A stretch of DNA of 64,000 nt from Paenibacillus sp. JJ-100 (GCF_948329825.1 NZ_CAOJCM010000006.1:186001-250000), one strand, 5' to 3'. Positions 17,083 through 26,759 are shown, numbered from the stretch's first letter. Translations and numbers: made by a program. The notes: generated by a model not told the origin, from the letters alone.

Positions 17083-18711
17083 TTATGAACCCGTTTGTAG
17101 CATGGTTTTGCGATATTCTGCAGGCGTTATGCCCTCCGTTTTTTTGAACACTTTGCTGAAATACTTTTCATCCTGGAAACCGACCATTTCTGAGATTTGA
17201 GCAACTCGTAATGAGGGATTTTGCAGCAGTAGCTTGGCATTGTTGATTCGCAGTTTACCGAGATATTCCGACCAGTTGAGTCCAAACTGCTGTTTGAATT
17301 TTCGTGAAATGTACTCCCTGCTCAGATAAAAGCGGGCGGCTAATTGCTGTAGTGACAAATCCTCTTGATAATGAGCATCCATATAACGGGCAATCTCACT
17401 CATCGGATCAGGGTATGCGTGATGCTGGGCAGTGAGCGCCTTTCCGGCTGCGAGTAAACGCTGCTCCAGCAGTGACCGAAGCAGAGGGAATGAAATCAGG
17501 CCATCATGATCGAGGGGCAACTCGGCAAACGGAGGAAACTGGTCCTCAGCAGATTCCTCGTCATGGGATATCGGCCCTTCTGCATCATCTAACCAGCAGC
17601 TAAGCATCCACTCGAGCTCTTGAATCCATTGTTGCAGCTGCTCGGCGCTGATCACCTCTAGCTTGGTGAATGGTTCAAGCCATTCAGCAACGATAGAAGA
17701 TATGCTAGAGGCACGACAACTCAAAGCAGCTATGCGCATAGGTTCTTCAAAAGCGGCGAGTCGTTTTCCTTTGATCCTGCTCGAAGATTCAATTGTAGAG
17801 TGAATCAGATTTTGCGTAAGGACGATGTTGCGTCTCCATAATTTCGAGCTTGCATCCAGGTATGCTGTCGAAATCCCTATAGGATAATTCTCGCAAGTGG
17901 ATAGACCAAAATGAAGCCGGCGCTGAATGGTCTGCTCTAGCCCATCGTTAATACGTTCCAGAATACGCTCCAGCGAAGACTGAGTGCCCCAGTGCAACAA
18001 TACAATCTCATCAGGCTGATTGAGCTGGTGGAATGTAACGCCTTCGATGGGTGTACGCATCATCTCTGCACAGATGTTAAGTACTGAGAATACGAGCAAG
18101 TTCGGCTGACTCCGATATTTAGCCAGACAATCCGCATCGAGATGAGACAGACTGGTGACGGCAACACAGCACATCGGAATAGAAGAGGGCAGATCAAGTT
18201 CTTCCTGCAATTGCTGGATATGAGCAGAGGTGTTACCTCTGCCGACCGCCAGCTCGGTGAGCAGGCGGTCCTGATAATGCGGGCGCATACGATTCACGAC
18301 GATGGATTGTTTGGTGGACTCCGTACGTAAGGTATGCTCCTCCTTCCAGGCATGAACTGCCTTGACTAAGGCGGCATTCAGTTCGTCAGCCTCGACAGGT
18401 TTCAATAAGTAGTCCATGCCGCCATGCCGGATCGCATGCCTTACCAGTTCAAAATCATCATATCCACTAATGACAATGACTTTACTATGAGGGGAATGGA
18501 CAGAGATCCATTCAAGCAACGCCATTCCATCCATGCCAGGCATGCGCATATCGCTGAGTATAATTTGCGGTTGGTGGACTGTAATTGCTTCAATCGCTTC
18601 ATTTCCGTCTGCAGCTTCCAGCAATACATCGATTCCCAGGTCATCCCAACGACCCAGAAGCTGGATGGCATGGCGGACATGCTGTTCATCATCAACAAGC
18701 AGTGCTTTCAT
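17083..18711 (-). CDS. YesN-type response regulator (receiver + AraC HTH)
   Basis: A 542-residue response regulator. Residues 1-120 form the receiver domain with acidic pocket DDE and phospho-acceptor D54 in LSDMRMPGMDG, plus K in LLKPVEA. The C-terminal 100 residues form the double AraC/XylS helix-turn-helix (LSLQQLAARFYLSREYISR; VGFQDEKYFSKVFKK). It controls sugar transport genes in partnership with the YesM-like kinase just upstream. ATG 18711 has GGGAGA at good distance; a GTG at 18720 overlaps the kinase stop codon as an alternative. Its likely target is the divergent ABC transporter at 20.7 kb. Confidence 0.88.
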   Translation of the reverse strand: MKALLVDDEQHVRHAIQLLGRWDDLGIDVLLEAADGNEAIEAITVHQPQIILSDMRMPGMDGMALLEWISVHSPHSKVIVISGYDDFELVRHAIRHGGMDYLLKPVEADELNAALVKAVHAWKEEHTLRTESTKQSIVVNRMRPHYQDRLLTELAVGRGNTSAHIQQLQEELDLPSSIPMCCVAVTSLSHLDADCLAKYRSQPNLLVFSVLNICAEMMRTPIEGVTFHQLNQPDEIVLLHWGTQSSLERILERINDGLEQTIQRRLHFGLSTCENYPIGISTAYLDASSKLWRRNIVLTQNLIHSTIESSSRIKGKRLAAFEEPMRIAALSCRASSISSIVAEWLEPFTKLEVISAEQLQQWIQELEWMLSCWLDDAEGPISHDEESAEDQFPPFAELPLDHDGLISFPLLRSLLEQRLLAAGKALTAQHHAYPDPMSEIARYMDAHYQEDLSLQQLAARFYLSREYISRKFKQQFGLNWSEYLGKLRINNAKLLLQNPSLRVAQISEMVGFQDEKYFSKVFKKTEGITPAEYRKTMLQTGS

Positions 18712-18716
18712 GCTGT

Positions 18717-20555
18717 TCACTCTCCCACATATAGTTTGATTTGAAGCTTCACACCGCCTGTGTCTATATTATTGATTTTGATCTCCGCAGATTGACCGGG
18801 ATGGGAGTTGAGTGCAAGTCTGCGTATCACATTGCGAAGGCCGATGGATTCCGACCTTGCTGACTCCTTAGGAGTAGTATCTGATAACGTTTCTTGATGC
18901 TCCAGCCATCCTCGTATTTCAAGCAATTTATCTTCAGGTATGGTTGGTCCGTTGTTAATCAGTTCAATCTCAATCAAATGACGGTCAACACGACGGCTGG
19001 TGATGGAGATCAATCCTTTTCCAGGCTGAACGTCCGCTCCGTGTTTGAAATAATTCTCAATCAGAGGCTGCAATGTCATCCGGGGCATCTGGGCAGCTAG
19101 TGTATCTTCTGCAAAATGCATGTGTACCTCCAGACGTTCACCAAATCGCTCCTGTTGTAATTCCAGATATAATCGAGCGTGTTCAGCTTCTTCACGGAGT
19201 GTTACACAGGTCTGATCTCGCATGCTGTAACGTAGCATTTTGGACAGCGAGGAAAGTAAGGTGTATGCTCGCTCTCCTTGTTGCTGTAAGGCCAGTGTAC
19301 CGATAGACTGCAGAGTATTATATAGGAAATGAGGATGAATCTGAGCTTGTAATGCTTTGAGCTGATTGGTCTTGTTCGCAATCTCCAGCTGGTATTCTCG
19401 CAAAATCAAGTTATTCACAGTGTCCATCATATCCCGGAAATGTCTCGCAAGCACCCCGAACTCATCCCGACTTGACAGGCGGATATCCACATGTAAGCGT
19501 CCTGCCTGAATCTGATTCATATATCGCATTAATTGCTTAAGTGGGCCTGTAATTCGGATCGAGATAAATAATGTAGCCACGATCACGAGCATAAGTGCTG
19601 CAATGGCAATGATTGCATTATTCCATGTAAGCGCAGTTGCTCTTTCATATAATGTTTCATTCGGAATTTGCTTGATAATGGTCCAATCCGCGTAGTTGCT
19701 TCCAAGTTGCTGGTAAACATAGATGGAGTGATCCTGTTCAAAATGTCCAGCCATAGCAAGCGTTGTACCTGCAAGGTTTCGTGCTTCCTGTAGGCTACTA
19801 GCTGCCATTGGTTGCAATTGTCCGCCTGCATTGGCTCCTGATACCTCCGAATGTCCCTGATAGACAATCCGATTTTCTCCATCCACGACATAGATCTGTT
19901 CTTTAGTTGAATCATAGAGCCGGTTGCATATCGCTGCAATGCTGTTCATGTTGAGGTCAATGGCAAGTACACCTAAACGTTCAGGGGAGGGAGTATCCCG
20001 AATGATTCGGTGAAGCGTAATGACTGTTCTTGGTGAATCATCAGGAGAAGCCGCCTTGAAGCCATAGGTATGACTCATATGGGCAGATTCTAACCAGATA
20101 TCGGAGCTGCCATTATCCATCTTGCCATGCAATGAATTGGAATAAGCTTGCTTGCGTTCTTCCCTTTTGGGGAAAGGATTGGTAATCAGTGTGGATTGAT
20201 CAGATACAAACGAATGTAAATAGAGCTGAAATACGTCCGGTATGGCTGCCCTGATGGTTTGCAGTGTAGTGTAGACCTCGGCCACAGCCCGATAATCCCC
20301 AGGGAGTTTAGCCAGATTTCGCAGGAAATTGGGATCGTTATATACCGCCAGAGAGGCCCGCGCCACATTGTCTACATAATTATTAAGGTTGGTTGAAGCC
20401 TGATAGATGAGCCGTTTATTCTCCTCCAGTGCTTGTTCACGCAAGGCTGATTTGGTCTGAATAAAGGTCATGCTGATGGATGTCAGCAGCGGAATAGTTG
20501 TTGCAATGAGCATAAAGGCAATTAGCTTCGTGCGAATACTGTAATATTTGGACAT
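18717..20555 (-). CDS. YesM-type sensor histidine kinase
   Basis: A 612-residue kinase. A short N-terminal anchor (about 12-32), a large extracellular dCache-like sensor (about 35-305), a second transmembrane helix (about 313-335), a HAMP domain (about 335-390), then a HisK_internal domain with H407 in AQIHPHFLYNTLQS and an HATPase_c domain (PLIENYFKHG, SIGLRNVIRRL). The ATG at 20555 follows AAGGGG; the GTG one codon earlier is less likely. It overlaps its response regulator by translational coupling and is divergent from the sugar permeases, which it probably regulates upon sensing an extracellular sugar. Confidence 0.88.
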   Translation of the reverse strand: MSKYYSIRTKLIAFMLIATTIPLLTSISMTFIQTKSALREQALEENKRLIYQASTNLNNYVDNVARASLAVYNDPNFLRNLAKLPGDYRAVAEVYTTLQTIRAAIPDVFQLYLHSFVSDQSTLITNPFPKREERKQAYSNSLHGKMDNGSSDIWLESAHMSHTYGFKAASPDDSPRTVITLHRIIRDTPSPERLGVLAIDLNMNSIAAICNRLYDSTKEQIYVVDGENRIVYQGHSEVSGANAGGQLQPMAASSLQEARNLAGTTLAMAGHFEQDHSIYVYQQLGSNYADWTIIKQIPNETLYERATALTWNNAIIAIAALMLVIVATLFISIRITGPLKQLMRYMNQIQAGRLHVDIRLSSRDEFGVLARHFRDMMDTVNNLILREYQLEIANKTNQLKALQAQIHPHFLYNTLQSIGTLALQQQGERAYTLLSSLSKMLRYSMRDQTCVTLREEAEHARLYLELQQERFGERLEVHMHFAEDTLAAQMPRMTLQPLIENYFKHGADVQPGKGLISITSRRVDRHLIEIELINNGPTIPEDKLLEIRGWLEHQETLSDTTPKESARSESIGLRNVIRRLALNSHPGQSAEIKINNIDTGGVKLQIKLYVGE

Positions 20556-20698
20556 CACTACACCCCTTCAGGCTGATCGTCATGAGAGGACAATATTTTA
20601 CACCCAACTGTTCAAGACTGTAGGTGTTTCCCTTCACGATTATCGAGTTTAATAGAACAAGAGACCGATATCATCCATCGAAAGAAGGGGAGAACGAT

Positions 20699-21580
20699 AT
20701 GAAGCATCGCAAGTCTTCACAGCTGTTACAGCAGCTCGTGTTCGTGGGTCCCTCTGTTGTGTTTTTTATTCTCATCATCGTGGTCCCTTTCCTGCTTGGC
20801 ATGGTGTATTCGTTTACGGATTGGAACGGTGTATCTGCCAGCATTAACTGGGTTGGACTGGATAACTTCATGCATGTTTTTGCAAACGATCCCAAGTTCC
20901 AGACCGCATTTTGGTTCACGGTGCGATTCACGGTGATCGGGGTGATCCTCACGAATGTCATTGGGTTTTTCCTGGCCTATTTCCTGACCAAACCACTGAA
21001 GACAAGAAATATCCTGCGTACAATCTTTTTCATGCCTAACGTCATTGGCGGGTTGCTGCTCGGGTTTATCTGGCAATTCATATTTGTGAAAGGGTTTTCA
21101 GCAGTGGGTGACGTGACCGGCTGGTCCTTCTTCAATCTCCCTTGGCTGGGGGACGAACCCACTGCGTTCTGGGGCATCGTCATCGTCTTCGTATGGCAGA
21201 CGGCAGGTTATCTGATGGTGATCTACATCTCATCCTTGACGAATGTTTCACCTGATCTGCTGGAAGCTGCCGAGATCGATGGAGCCAGCCGTTGGCAGGT
21301 GCTGAAGAGCATTATTTTGCCACTCATCATGCCGGGTGTAACCATCTGTCTGTTTTTGGCGATCTCCTGGTCCTTCAAAATGTTCGATCTCAACCTGTCG
21401 CTCACCAAAGGGGGACCGTTTGGATCAACAGAGTCAGTTGCACTTAATATCTACAATGAAGCTTTTGTGAACAATCGGTACGGTATCGGAACAGCCAAAG
21501 CATTTATATTTTTCGTCATCGTTGCCATTATCACCATGATTCAGGTACGTGTAACGAAGAGCAAGGAGGTTGAAGCCTGA
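20699..21580 (+). CDS. Sugar ABC transporter permease (MalF/UgpA-type)
   Basis: A 293-residue CUT1-type permease with six transmembrane helices. The cytoplasmic EAA loop reads EAAEIDGASRWQVLKSIILPLIMP, typical for contact with the ATPase. Start at ATG 20699 behind AAGAAGGGGAG; the frame extends upstream without a signal. Its stop overlaps the next permease start (ATGA). No ATPase gene is present, as usual for CUT1 systems that share an MsmX-type ATPase. Confidence 0.92.
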   Translation: MKHRKSSQLLQQLVFVGPSVVFFILIIVVPFLLGMVYSFTDWNGVSASINWVGLDNFMHVFANDPKFQTAFWFTVRFTVIGVILTNVIGFFLAYFLTKPLKTRNILRTIFFMPNVIGGLLLGFIWQFIFVKGFSAVGDVTGWSFFNLPWLGDEPTAFWGIVIVFVWQTAGYLMVIYISSLTNVSPDLLEAAEIDGASRWQVLKSIILPLIMPGVTICLFLAISWSFKMFDLNLSLTKGGPFGSTESVALNIYNEAFVNNRYGIGTAKAFIFFVIVAIITMIQVRVTKSKEVEA

Positions 21581-22416
21581 TGGAAACATCGAAGAATTAC
21601 CGCTTCGGTACCGCTGTAACCGAGATTGTCATGGTGTTAATCGGGTTATTGTTCCTGATTCCGTTTTACTTCCTGTTTGTGAATTCGGTCAAGACCTTTG
21701 GAGACCTGCTCACCAATTCGGCTGCATGGCCGGAAGTGTTCCAGTGGGGTAACTACGCCAATGCTTGGGAAAAAATCAGCTTTCCATCCGCTCTCTTGAA
21801 CTCACTGATCGTAACGATCGTCAGCAATCTCTTGCTGGTGTTGATCAGTTCCATGGCCGCGTATCGGATGGTCCGCAGCAATACAAGATTTAACCGAATT
21901 CTATTCGGTTTGTTCATTGCCGCAATGGTGATTCCGTTCCAGTCTATCATGATTCCACTTGTTACGGTAACCAGCAATCTGGGACTGATCGACAGTCTGG
22001 GTGGACTCATCATCTGTTATCTCGGATTTGGTGCACCGATGTCCATCTTTCTGTTCCATGGATTTGTTAAATCGGTTCCTGTGGAGATTGAAGAAGCGGC
22101 TCGGGTGGATGGGAGTTCCGTCTACGGGGTATTCTTCCGGATCGTATTCCCATTAATGAAACCAATGTATGTAACCGTCATCATTCTGAATACGCTCTGG
22201 ATCTGGAATGACTATCTGTTGCCATCCCTGATCCTGCAAAGCTCTAATCTGCGAACCATTCCCATTGCTACATTTGCGCTGTTCGGTCAATATACGAAGC
22301 AGTGGGATCTGGCGCTGCCTGCCTTAGTGCTTGGGATCATGCCAATCATCATATTCTTCCTGCTCATGCAGAAGTATATCATTCAGGGCATCACGGCAGG
22401 GTCAGTTAAAGGATAG
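21580..22416 (+). CDS. Carbohydrate ABC transporter permease (MalG-type)
   Basis: A 278-residue partner permease with six transmembrane helices and the EAA loop EEAARVDGSSVYGVFFRIVFP. It starts within the stop codon of the first permease, so translation is coupled. It works with the binding protein gene 635 bases downstream to import an oligosaccharide; the exact substrate cannot be read from sequence. Confidence 0.92.
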   Translation: METSKNYRFGTAVTEIVMVLIGLLFLIPFYFLFVNSVKTFGDLLTNSAAWPEVFQWGNYANAWEKISFPSALLNSLIVTIVSNLLLVLISSMAAYRMVRSNTRFNRILFGLFIAAMVIPFQSIMIPLVTVTSNLGLIDSLGGLIICYLGFGAPMSIFLFHGFVKSVPVEIEEAARVDGSSVYGVFFRIVFPLMKPMYVTVIILNTLWIWNDYLLPSLILQSSNLRTIPIATFALFGQYTKQWDLALPALVLGIMPIIIFFLLMQKYIIQGITAGSVKG

Positions 22417-22436
22417 GTGCGCGGGCTGGTCGCTCT

Positions 22437-22550
22437 GGCATCATGTGCGCTTTCGGTCGCTGTTGCTCCTCGGGGGCCTGAATGATTGAGGCAAGGAAGC
22501 CCCCGAGTTTCAAAGGCGAACGCTCCGCTCCTCCAGCGCATCATGATGCC
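22437..22550. repeat. G+C-rich imperfect palindrome after the permease genes
   Basis: Outer arms GGCATCATGTGCGC (22437-22450) and GCGCATCATGATGCC (22536-22550) are near-complementary. An inner perfect stem, CTCGGGGGC (22469-22477) with GCCCCCGAG (22499-22507), surrounds a 21-base loop. The region 22417-22680 is much richer in G+C than its surroundings and codes for nothing recognisable. It may act as an mRNA 3' stabiliser for the permease message or be a repetitive extragenic element. Confidence 0.45.
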
Positions 22551-22869
22551 TCCGCTCCTGCCTCGCACGGAGGTGGGCAGAAGGCTCACCTGCCCGCAGG
22601 GCTTGGGCAGATGAGCCAGAGCAAGGCGGAAAAGACAGGGGAAGCCTAGGGCGAACAGGGTGGAGCTCTGTAAAATGTCGTTATAGAGTCAAGTAGGAGG
22701 ACTGCCCCTCCGATATCAAAGGCATAAAGACAAGAGATGGCTTAACCGTTAATCTGTGATCAACTACGCATACCATTTATGGAAAATGCGTTAGTTCATC
22801 TATATAAATTGGGGTTATTCATTTACACAGAAACGGAGAGGACAGAAAAAAACTGAAAAAGCGAAGCGG

Positions 22870-22934
22870 TCGCCTTTATCACCGGATTTTTCCCTTTAGC
22901 AAAAGGAATCAAAAAAATCTGGGGATAACAGCGA
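22870..22934. repeat. Imperfect palindromic intergenic repeat
   Basis: TCGCCTTTATCACCGGATTT (from 22870) and the segment AAAAATCTGGGGATAACAGC (from 22913) are imperfect inverted copies around CCCTTTAGCAAAAGG. The structure is that of a REP/MITE-like intergenic element. It lies between the second permease and the binding-protein gene. The remaining bases of 22417-23051 hold no gene. Confidence 0.4.
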
Positions 22935-23051
22935 TTGGAAGATTGTTCTGTCATTGGAGTGCTACGTGTAAATCTCTTTAATTCAATTTGTTTATTGTAA
23001 GCAAGAGATGCAGGCGGTAAAAGTGAAACTACTTACAGGGAGAGTGTATCT

Positions 23052-24353
23052 ATGAAAAGAATGACAAAGTTAACATTGCTGATGCTCATTGCTTTTTCAG
23101 TCATGCTTGCAGGTTGCGGGAACGGGGACAAAAGCGGTAGTCCCGTCAATACGGATGCTCAAACAGGCGGTGATGAAGCTGCGGCTGGCACCAAAACAAT
23201 TAAAATTTTCCAATACAAAGTGGAAATTGCTGAAGCATTGAATCGCCTTAAAGCAGAGTATGAGTCATCCCATCCAGGCATTAAGCTGGACATTCAGACG
23301 GTAGGTGGCGGTAGTGACTATGGCGCTGCATTAAAAGCCAAGTTTGCCGCAGGCGAACAACCAGATATTTTCAACGTCGGTGGGTACCGTGAATTGGATA
23401 CCTGGCTTGAATACCTGGAGGATCTATCCGATGAAGCTTGGACAAAGGATGTACTGGAAGTGGCCAAAGAGCCGATGACCAAGGACGGCAAGCTCTATGG
23501 TCAGCCGCTCGCCCTGGAAGGATACGGATTCATTTATAATAAGGATTTATTCGCCAAAGCGGGCATTACTGAGATTCCAACCACATTGGAACAGCTGGAC
23601 CAAGCAGCAAAGAAACTACAGGACGCAGGCATTACGCCTTTCTCCAACGGATATCAGGAGTGGTGGGTGCTGGGCAATCATAATGTGAATGTAGCGTTTG
23701 CGAATCAAGTAGACCCGGTCAAATTTATTCAAGGACTGAACGAAGGAAATGAGAAAATTCCGGGTAACCCTATATTTAATGACTGGCTGAATCTGCTTGA
23801 TCTGACGCTGAAATACAGCAACAAAAATCCGTTGACTACGGACTACAATACACAAGTAACGTTGTTTGCTAGTGGCGAAGCAGCTATGATGCAGCAAGGA
23901 AACTGGACACAAGTACAAATCGACGGCATTAATCCTGATCTGAATCTGGGCATTCTGCCGATGCCGATTACGAATGAACCTAACGACAAGTTGTTTGTAG
24001 GTGTGCCTAACTTTTGGGTTGTGAATAAGAACTCACAAGTGAAGTCGGAAGCAAAAGAGTTTCTGGAATGGCTTGTCACATCTGACACTGGCAAGAACTA
24101 TTTGACGAAAGAGTTCAAGTTTATTCCGGCATTCAGTTCCATTCAGGCATCTGAGGAGGAGCTTGGCGATCTGGCAACAGATATCATGAAATACAGTCAG
24201 GAAAATAAAACGTTAAGCTGGAACTTTAACCGTTTCCCAGAAGGGGTTCCGCAAGAGTTCGGCAGCACGATCCAAGCATATGTGGCAGGCAAATCGGATA
24301 AGAACGCGTTGCTGGATGGCTTGCAGCAGAACTGGGACAGTCTGAAAAAGTAA
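23052..24353 (+). CDS. Sugar ABC transporter substrate-binding lipoprotein
   Basis: A 433-residue extracellular solute-binding protein (family 1, CUT1). The signal is MKRMTK, a hydrophobic core and a lipobox LAGC with the acylated Cys at about residue 22. The mature part shows the family pattern (AALKAKFAAGEQPDIFNVGG; PLALEGYGFIYNKDLFAKAGI; AMMQQGNWT; NFWVVNKNSQVK). It anchors outside the membrane and delivers sugar to the two upstream permeases. RBS AGGGAG. It has its own upstream region, so higher expression than the permeases is likely. Confidence 0.93.
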   Translation: MKRMTKLTLLMLIAFSVMLAGCGNGDKSGSPVNTDAQTGGDEAAAGTKTIKIFQYKVEIAEALNRLKAEYESSHPGIKLDIQTVGGGSDYGAALKAKFAAGEQPDIFNVGGYRELDTWLEYLEDLSDEAWTKDVLEVAKEPMTKDGKLYGQPLALEGYGFIYNKDLFAKAGITEIPTTLEQLDQAAKKLQDAGITPFSNGYQEWWVLGNHNVNVAFANQVDPVKFIQGLNEGNEKIPGNPIFNDWLNLLDLTLKYSNKNPLTTDYNTQVTLFASGEAAMMQQGNWTQVQIDGINPDLNLGILPMPITNEPNDKLFVGVPNFWVVNKNSQVKSEAKEFLEWLVTSDTGKNYLTKEFKFIPAFSSIQASEEELGDLATDIMKYSQENKTLSWNFNRFPEGVPQEFGSTIQAYVAGKSDKNALLDGLQQNWDSLKK

Positions 24354-24441
24354 TTAAGGAAGTTGATAACCAAGTAGGTAGCGAAGTAAATAACAAAGTA
24401 AATAATAAAGTGAATAATAAAGAGTTTAATTCACACGCTCC

Positions 24442-24475
24442 AGAAGTCGGTTGCCTAGTGGCAGCTGGCTTCTTT
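24442..24475 (+). terminator. Terminator of the solute-binding protein gene
   Basis: AGAAGTCGGTTGCC and GGCAGCTGGCTTCT form a 14-bp stem with G-U pairs around TAGT, followed by TTTGTTG. A short run of AATAAAGT-type direct repeats (24395-24425) precedes it. Confidence 0.65.
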
Positions 24476-24522
24476 GTTGTGTGCCTCTAGTTCTTTGCTC
24501 GGAGAGTAGATCATATCTGAAA

Positions 24523-24548
24523 ATAAAAAAGCCGCTTAATTAGCGACT
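24523..24548 (-). terminator. Terminator of the TetR gene
   Basis: On the minus strand AGTCGCT, AATTA, AGCGGCT and then TTTTTTATTTT, downstream of the 24603-25298 gene. Confidence 0.75.
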
Positions 24549-24602
24549 TCAATGGGAATAGGTTTTTGTCCCTCGAGAAATATAACATGAGTACAATGTT
24601 TT

Positions 24603-25298
24603 TTAATTTGTTGTAAAGCTGTTATCTTTCTGGTGTGTCTGCAAAATTCCCTGAAGTATCACTTCAATTCCCCAGAAGAACCTTTCCTTAGAAACAGTAT
24701 CTCCCGAAAATAATTCTTTCTTTAGACTGTGGATTAGCGGAAAACGAACCGGATCTGCGTCATTGTAAGAATTCTGAATAGTTACCATTTGCTCGTTTGA
24801 TCTCGTAGCCTTCTCTAAGGCAACTGAAGACACATATAGAAGCAAAAGATCTGTTCCCCAAGCAGCGGAGGTAGAAAAAATTCCACCCTTTTGTAATACG
24901 GCAAGCAAATATTCATTCAGACGAAAGGCATTATCTCCAATGGGAATTGTCTGAAGGGACAGCTCAGCCAATCCAGGTTGTTCAATAAGTAGTTTAGCAT
25001 AGGCGTGTAGTGCTTGGAATAATTGTTCTTTCCAATTATCTTCCGTATGCTCGGGTAAGTTTAACTCTCCCAGCCCATAGTCAAGTACATAAGAGCTTAA
25101 CTCCTGAAAATTTTTAACATAAACGTAAAGAGAAGAAGGACCTGTGTCGAGGTGCTTGGCTATCTTCCTCATGCTCATGCCAGAGATTCCTTCCTCTTTT
25201 AACAAATCATAGGCAGTCTTTACAATTAGTTCATGGCTCAGTGGTTCTTTGGATGGTCGATTACGTCGACTCACAATTTCACGTTTAGGTTTCATCAT
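24603..25298 (-). CDS. TetR-family repressor linked to the flavin monooxygenase
   Basis: A 231-residue regulator. Residues about 20-66 form a TetR helix-turn-helix (LIVKTAYDLLKEEGISGMSM, KHLDTGPSSLYVYVKNFQEL); the rest is a helical ligand/dimer domain like TetR_C. It is 54 bases behind the TetX-like monooxygenase on the same strand and has only a weak ribosome binding site of its own, so both are one operon. It most likely represses the promoter with three palindromes at 26556-26616 and releases on binding the compound handled by the monooxygenase. Confidence 0.85.
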   Translation of the reverse strand: MMKPKREIVSRRNRPSKEPLSHELIVKTAYDLLKEEGISGMSMRKIAKHLDTGPSSLYVYVKNFQELSSYVLDYGLGELNLPEHTEDNWKEQLFQALHAYAKLLIEQPGLAELSLQTIPIGDNAFRLNEYLLAVLQKGGIFSTSAAWGTDLLLLYVSSVALEKATRSNEQMVTIQNSYNDADPVRFPLIHSLKKELFSGDTVSKERFFWGIEVILQGILQTHQKDNSFTTN

Positions 25299-25352
25299 AC
25301 TTTTCTTATAGCATAACGGAAGCTAATAGTAAATATATAGCTCAAGATAACA

Positions 25353-26525
25353 TCATGCTTGCTGCTCATACTTGTCGTGATAAGATTGCATTAATTGAGC
25401 CAGCTTTGGTGCAGCATGATCAGAGAAGCAAAGGATAAGATTTTCATTAGACTCAGCAGCTTTCTCTGAGGAATATTGAAACATTTTTTCCTCATATTCT
25501 TCAATTGCCTGGGCGGTATTTTCGTTTCTTACAAGTGCAAGAGCGAGCTCCAATGCATCCAGCATAGCAAGGTTTACACCTTCTCCAGCAAAAGGTGACA
25601 TGACATGAGCCGCATCACCGATCAACGTGATACCAGGGTTGCGTTCCCATCTAAAACCGACTGGCAGCATGTAAATTCTTCTTGGTAAGATACTGTCTTC
25701 CGCATAACGAATATAATTTTGCAGCGACTCATTCCAATCGTGGAAAAGCTCAAGCAATTTTGCTTTCATTTCCTGTGGGTTATCGTTCCGGATGTGATCT
25801 AACCAGTCCCGTTCAACCTTAAAACTGGCATATACTTTGATCCGTCCGTTGCCATTCAACTGACCTAAAATACCTTTATGATCCTCTAGTGCAAACATCT
25901 TACCACGTGAATTAAACGCTGCTAAATCTGGATGATGGTCCGCAATAACGTTAAGCTCCAGCATAGTCAGACCTGAATATTCTACATCTATATCCGTGAG
26001 CAGAGGACGAACACGAGAAAAGGCGCCATCAGCTCCGATTACAAGATCGGCCACTTCTACATTTCCATTGTCAAAATGAAGCTCAGACTTGCCATCTCCT
26101 AGAGAAACAACTTTATCAAGTTTATAGCCATATCTTATTTTAGACTGATCTAATTTGTTCAAGAGCAAATTACAAAGTACACCACGGTCAATCTCTGGAC
26201 GGCCATGTCCGTCTGAAAGATTTCCATCTGCCACTTCGTCGATATAAATCTTGCCTTTTTTATCCATGAGACGGAAGTCTTCTCCCTCAGCCCTTGCTGC
26301 CATCTGAAAAGCCTCATATAATCCGGCTTCCTTCAAAGCCAATTGCCCGGAATCTTCATGAATGTCTAGAGAGCCTCCCCGTTCATGGCTTTTGTCCTCT
26401 AGGTCACGCTCATAAATAACCGAGGAAATGCCATGTTCCTGTAAAATGAGGGCAAGTGTCAGACCTCCTGGTCCACCTCCAATTATTGCGGTGCGACGTT
26501 GTGTTTTTGAATGGGCTGGTGTCAT
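25353..26525 (-). CDS. FAD-dependent monooxygenase, TetX-like
   Basis: A 390-residue group A flavoprotein monooxygenase. Visible are the N-terminal dinucleotide motif AIIGGGPGGLTLAL, a GG-arginine region (ERGGSLDIHEDSG) that is close to TetX, GADGAFSRVRPLL, and the FAD-ribose motif LIGDAAHVMSPFAGEGVNLAM. TetX enzymes hydroxylate tetracyclines; chromosomal relatives act on various aromatic compounds, so resistance is not shown. ATG 26525 is chosen for AAGGAGATG; the frame reads 26 codons further into the operator region. First gene of an operon with the TetR gene. Confidence 0.87.
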   Translation of the reverse strand: MTPAHSKTQRRTAIIGGGPGGLTLALILQEHGISSVIYERDLEDKSHERGGSLDIHEDSGQLALKEAGLYEAFQMAARAEGEDFRLMDKKGKIYIDEVADGNLSDGHGRPEIDRGVLCNLLLNKLDQSKIRYGYKLDKVVSLGDGKSELHFDNGNVEVADLVIGADGAFSRVRPLLTDIDVEYSGLTMLELNVIADHHPDLAAFNSRGKMFALEDHKGILGQLNGNGRIKVYASFKVERDWLDHIRNDNPQEMKAKLLELFHDWNESLQNYIRYAEDSILPRRIYMLPVGFRWERNPGITLIGDAAHVMSPFAGEGVNLAMLDALELALALVRNENTAQAIEEYEEKMFQYSSEKAAESNENLILCFSDHAAPKLAQLMQSYHDKYEQQA

Positions 26526-26555
26526 TTGTAGACATCTCCTTTGTATATCGGTTTC

Positions 26556-26616
26556 ACGAACGGTGTTCGTTACATTTATAACACCACGAACAGTGTTCGT
26601 CAAGAACGTAGTTCGT
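26556..26616 (-). promoter_or_regulatory. Monooxygenase promoter with three TetR-type operators
   Basis: Minus strand: TTGACG (26603-26598), 17-base spacer, TATAAA (26580-26575). Three sites share the palindrome ACGAAC-N3-GTTCGT: perfect at 26556-26570 (downstream of -10) and 26586-26600 (filling the spacer), and with one mismatch at 26602-26616 (over the -35). Occupation would block RNA polymerase fully. Half-site spacing of three bases excludes the LexA box, which needs four. Confidence 0.8.
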
Positions 26617-26759
26617 TTAATATCAACTTATTTTTCTAAATAAAACATGATTTTTACACCGAGTTAATACTACATGTGGATATCCTGTGAGTATATGCTC
26701 TAAATGTGGACAACTCTTGCGTGAATATGCTAGTGATGTGGTTTTATTAAACGTTGTGC

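Noticed and set aside
26556..26616. LexA (SOS) boxes of the CGAAC/GTTCG type
   Set aside because: The Bacillus LexA box has four bases between half-sites; all three sites here have three, and the neighbouring TetR gene explains them better.
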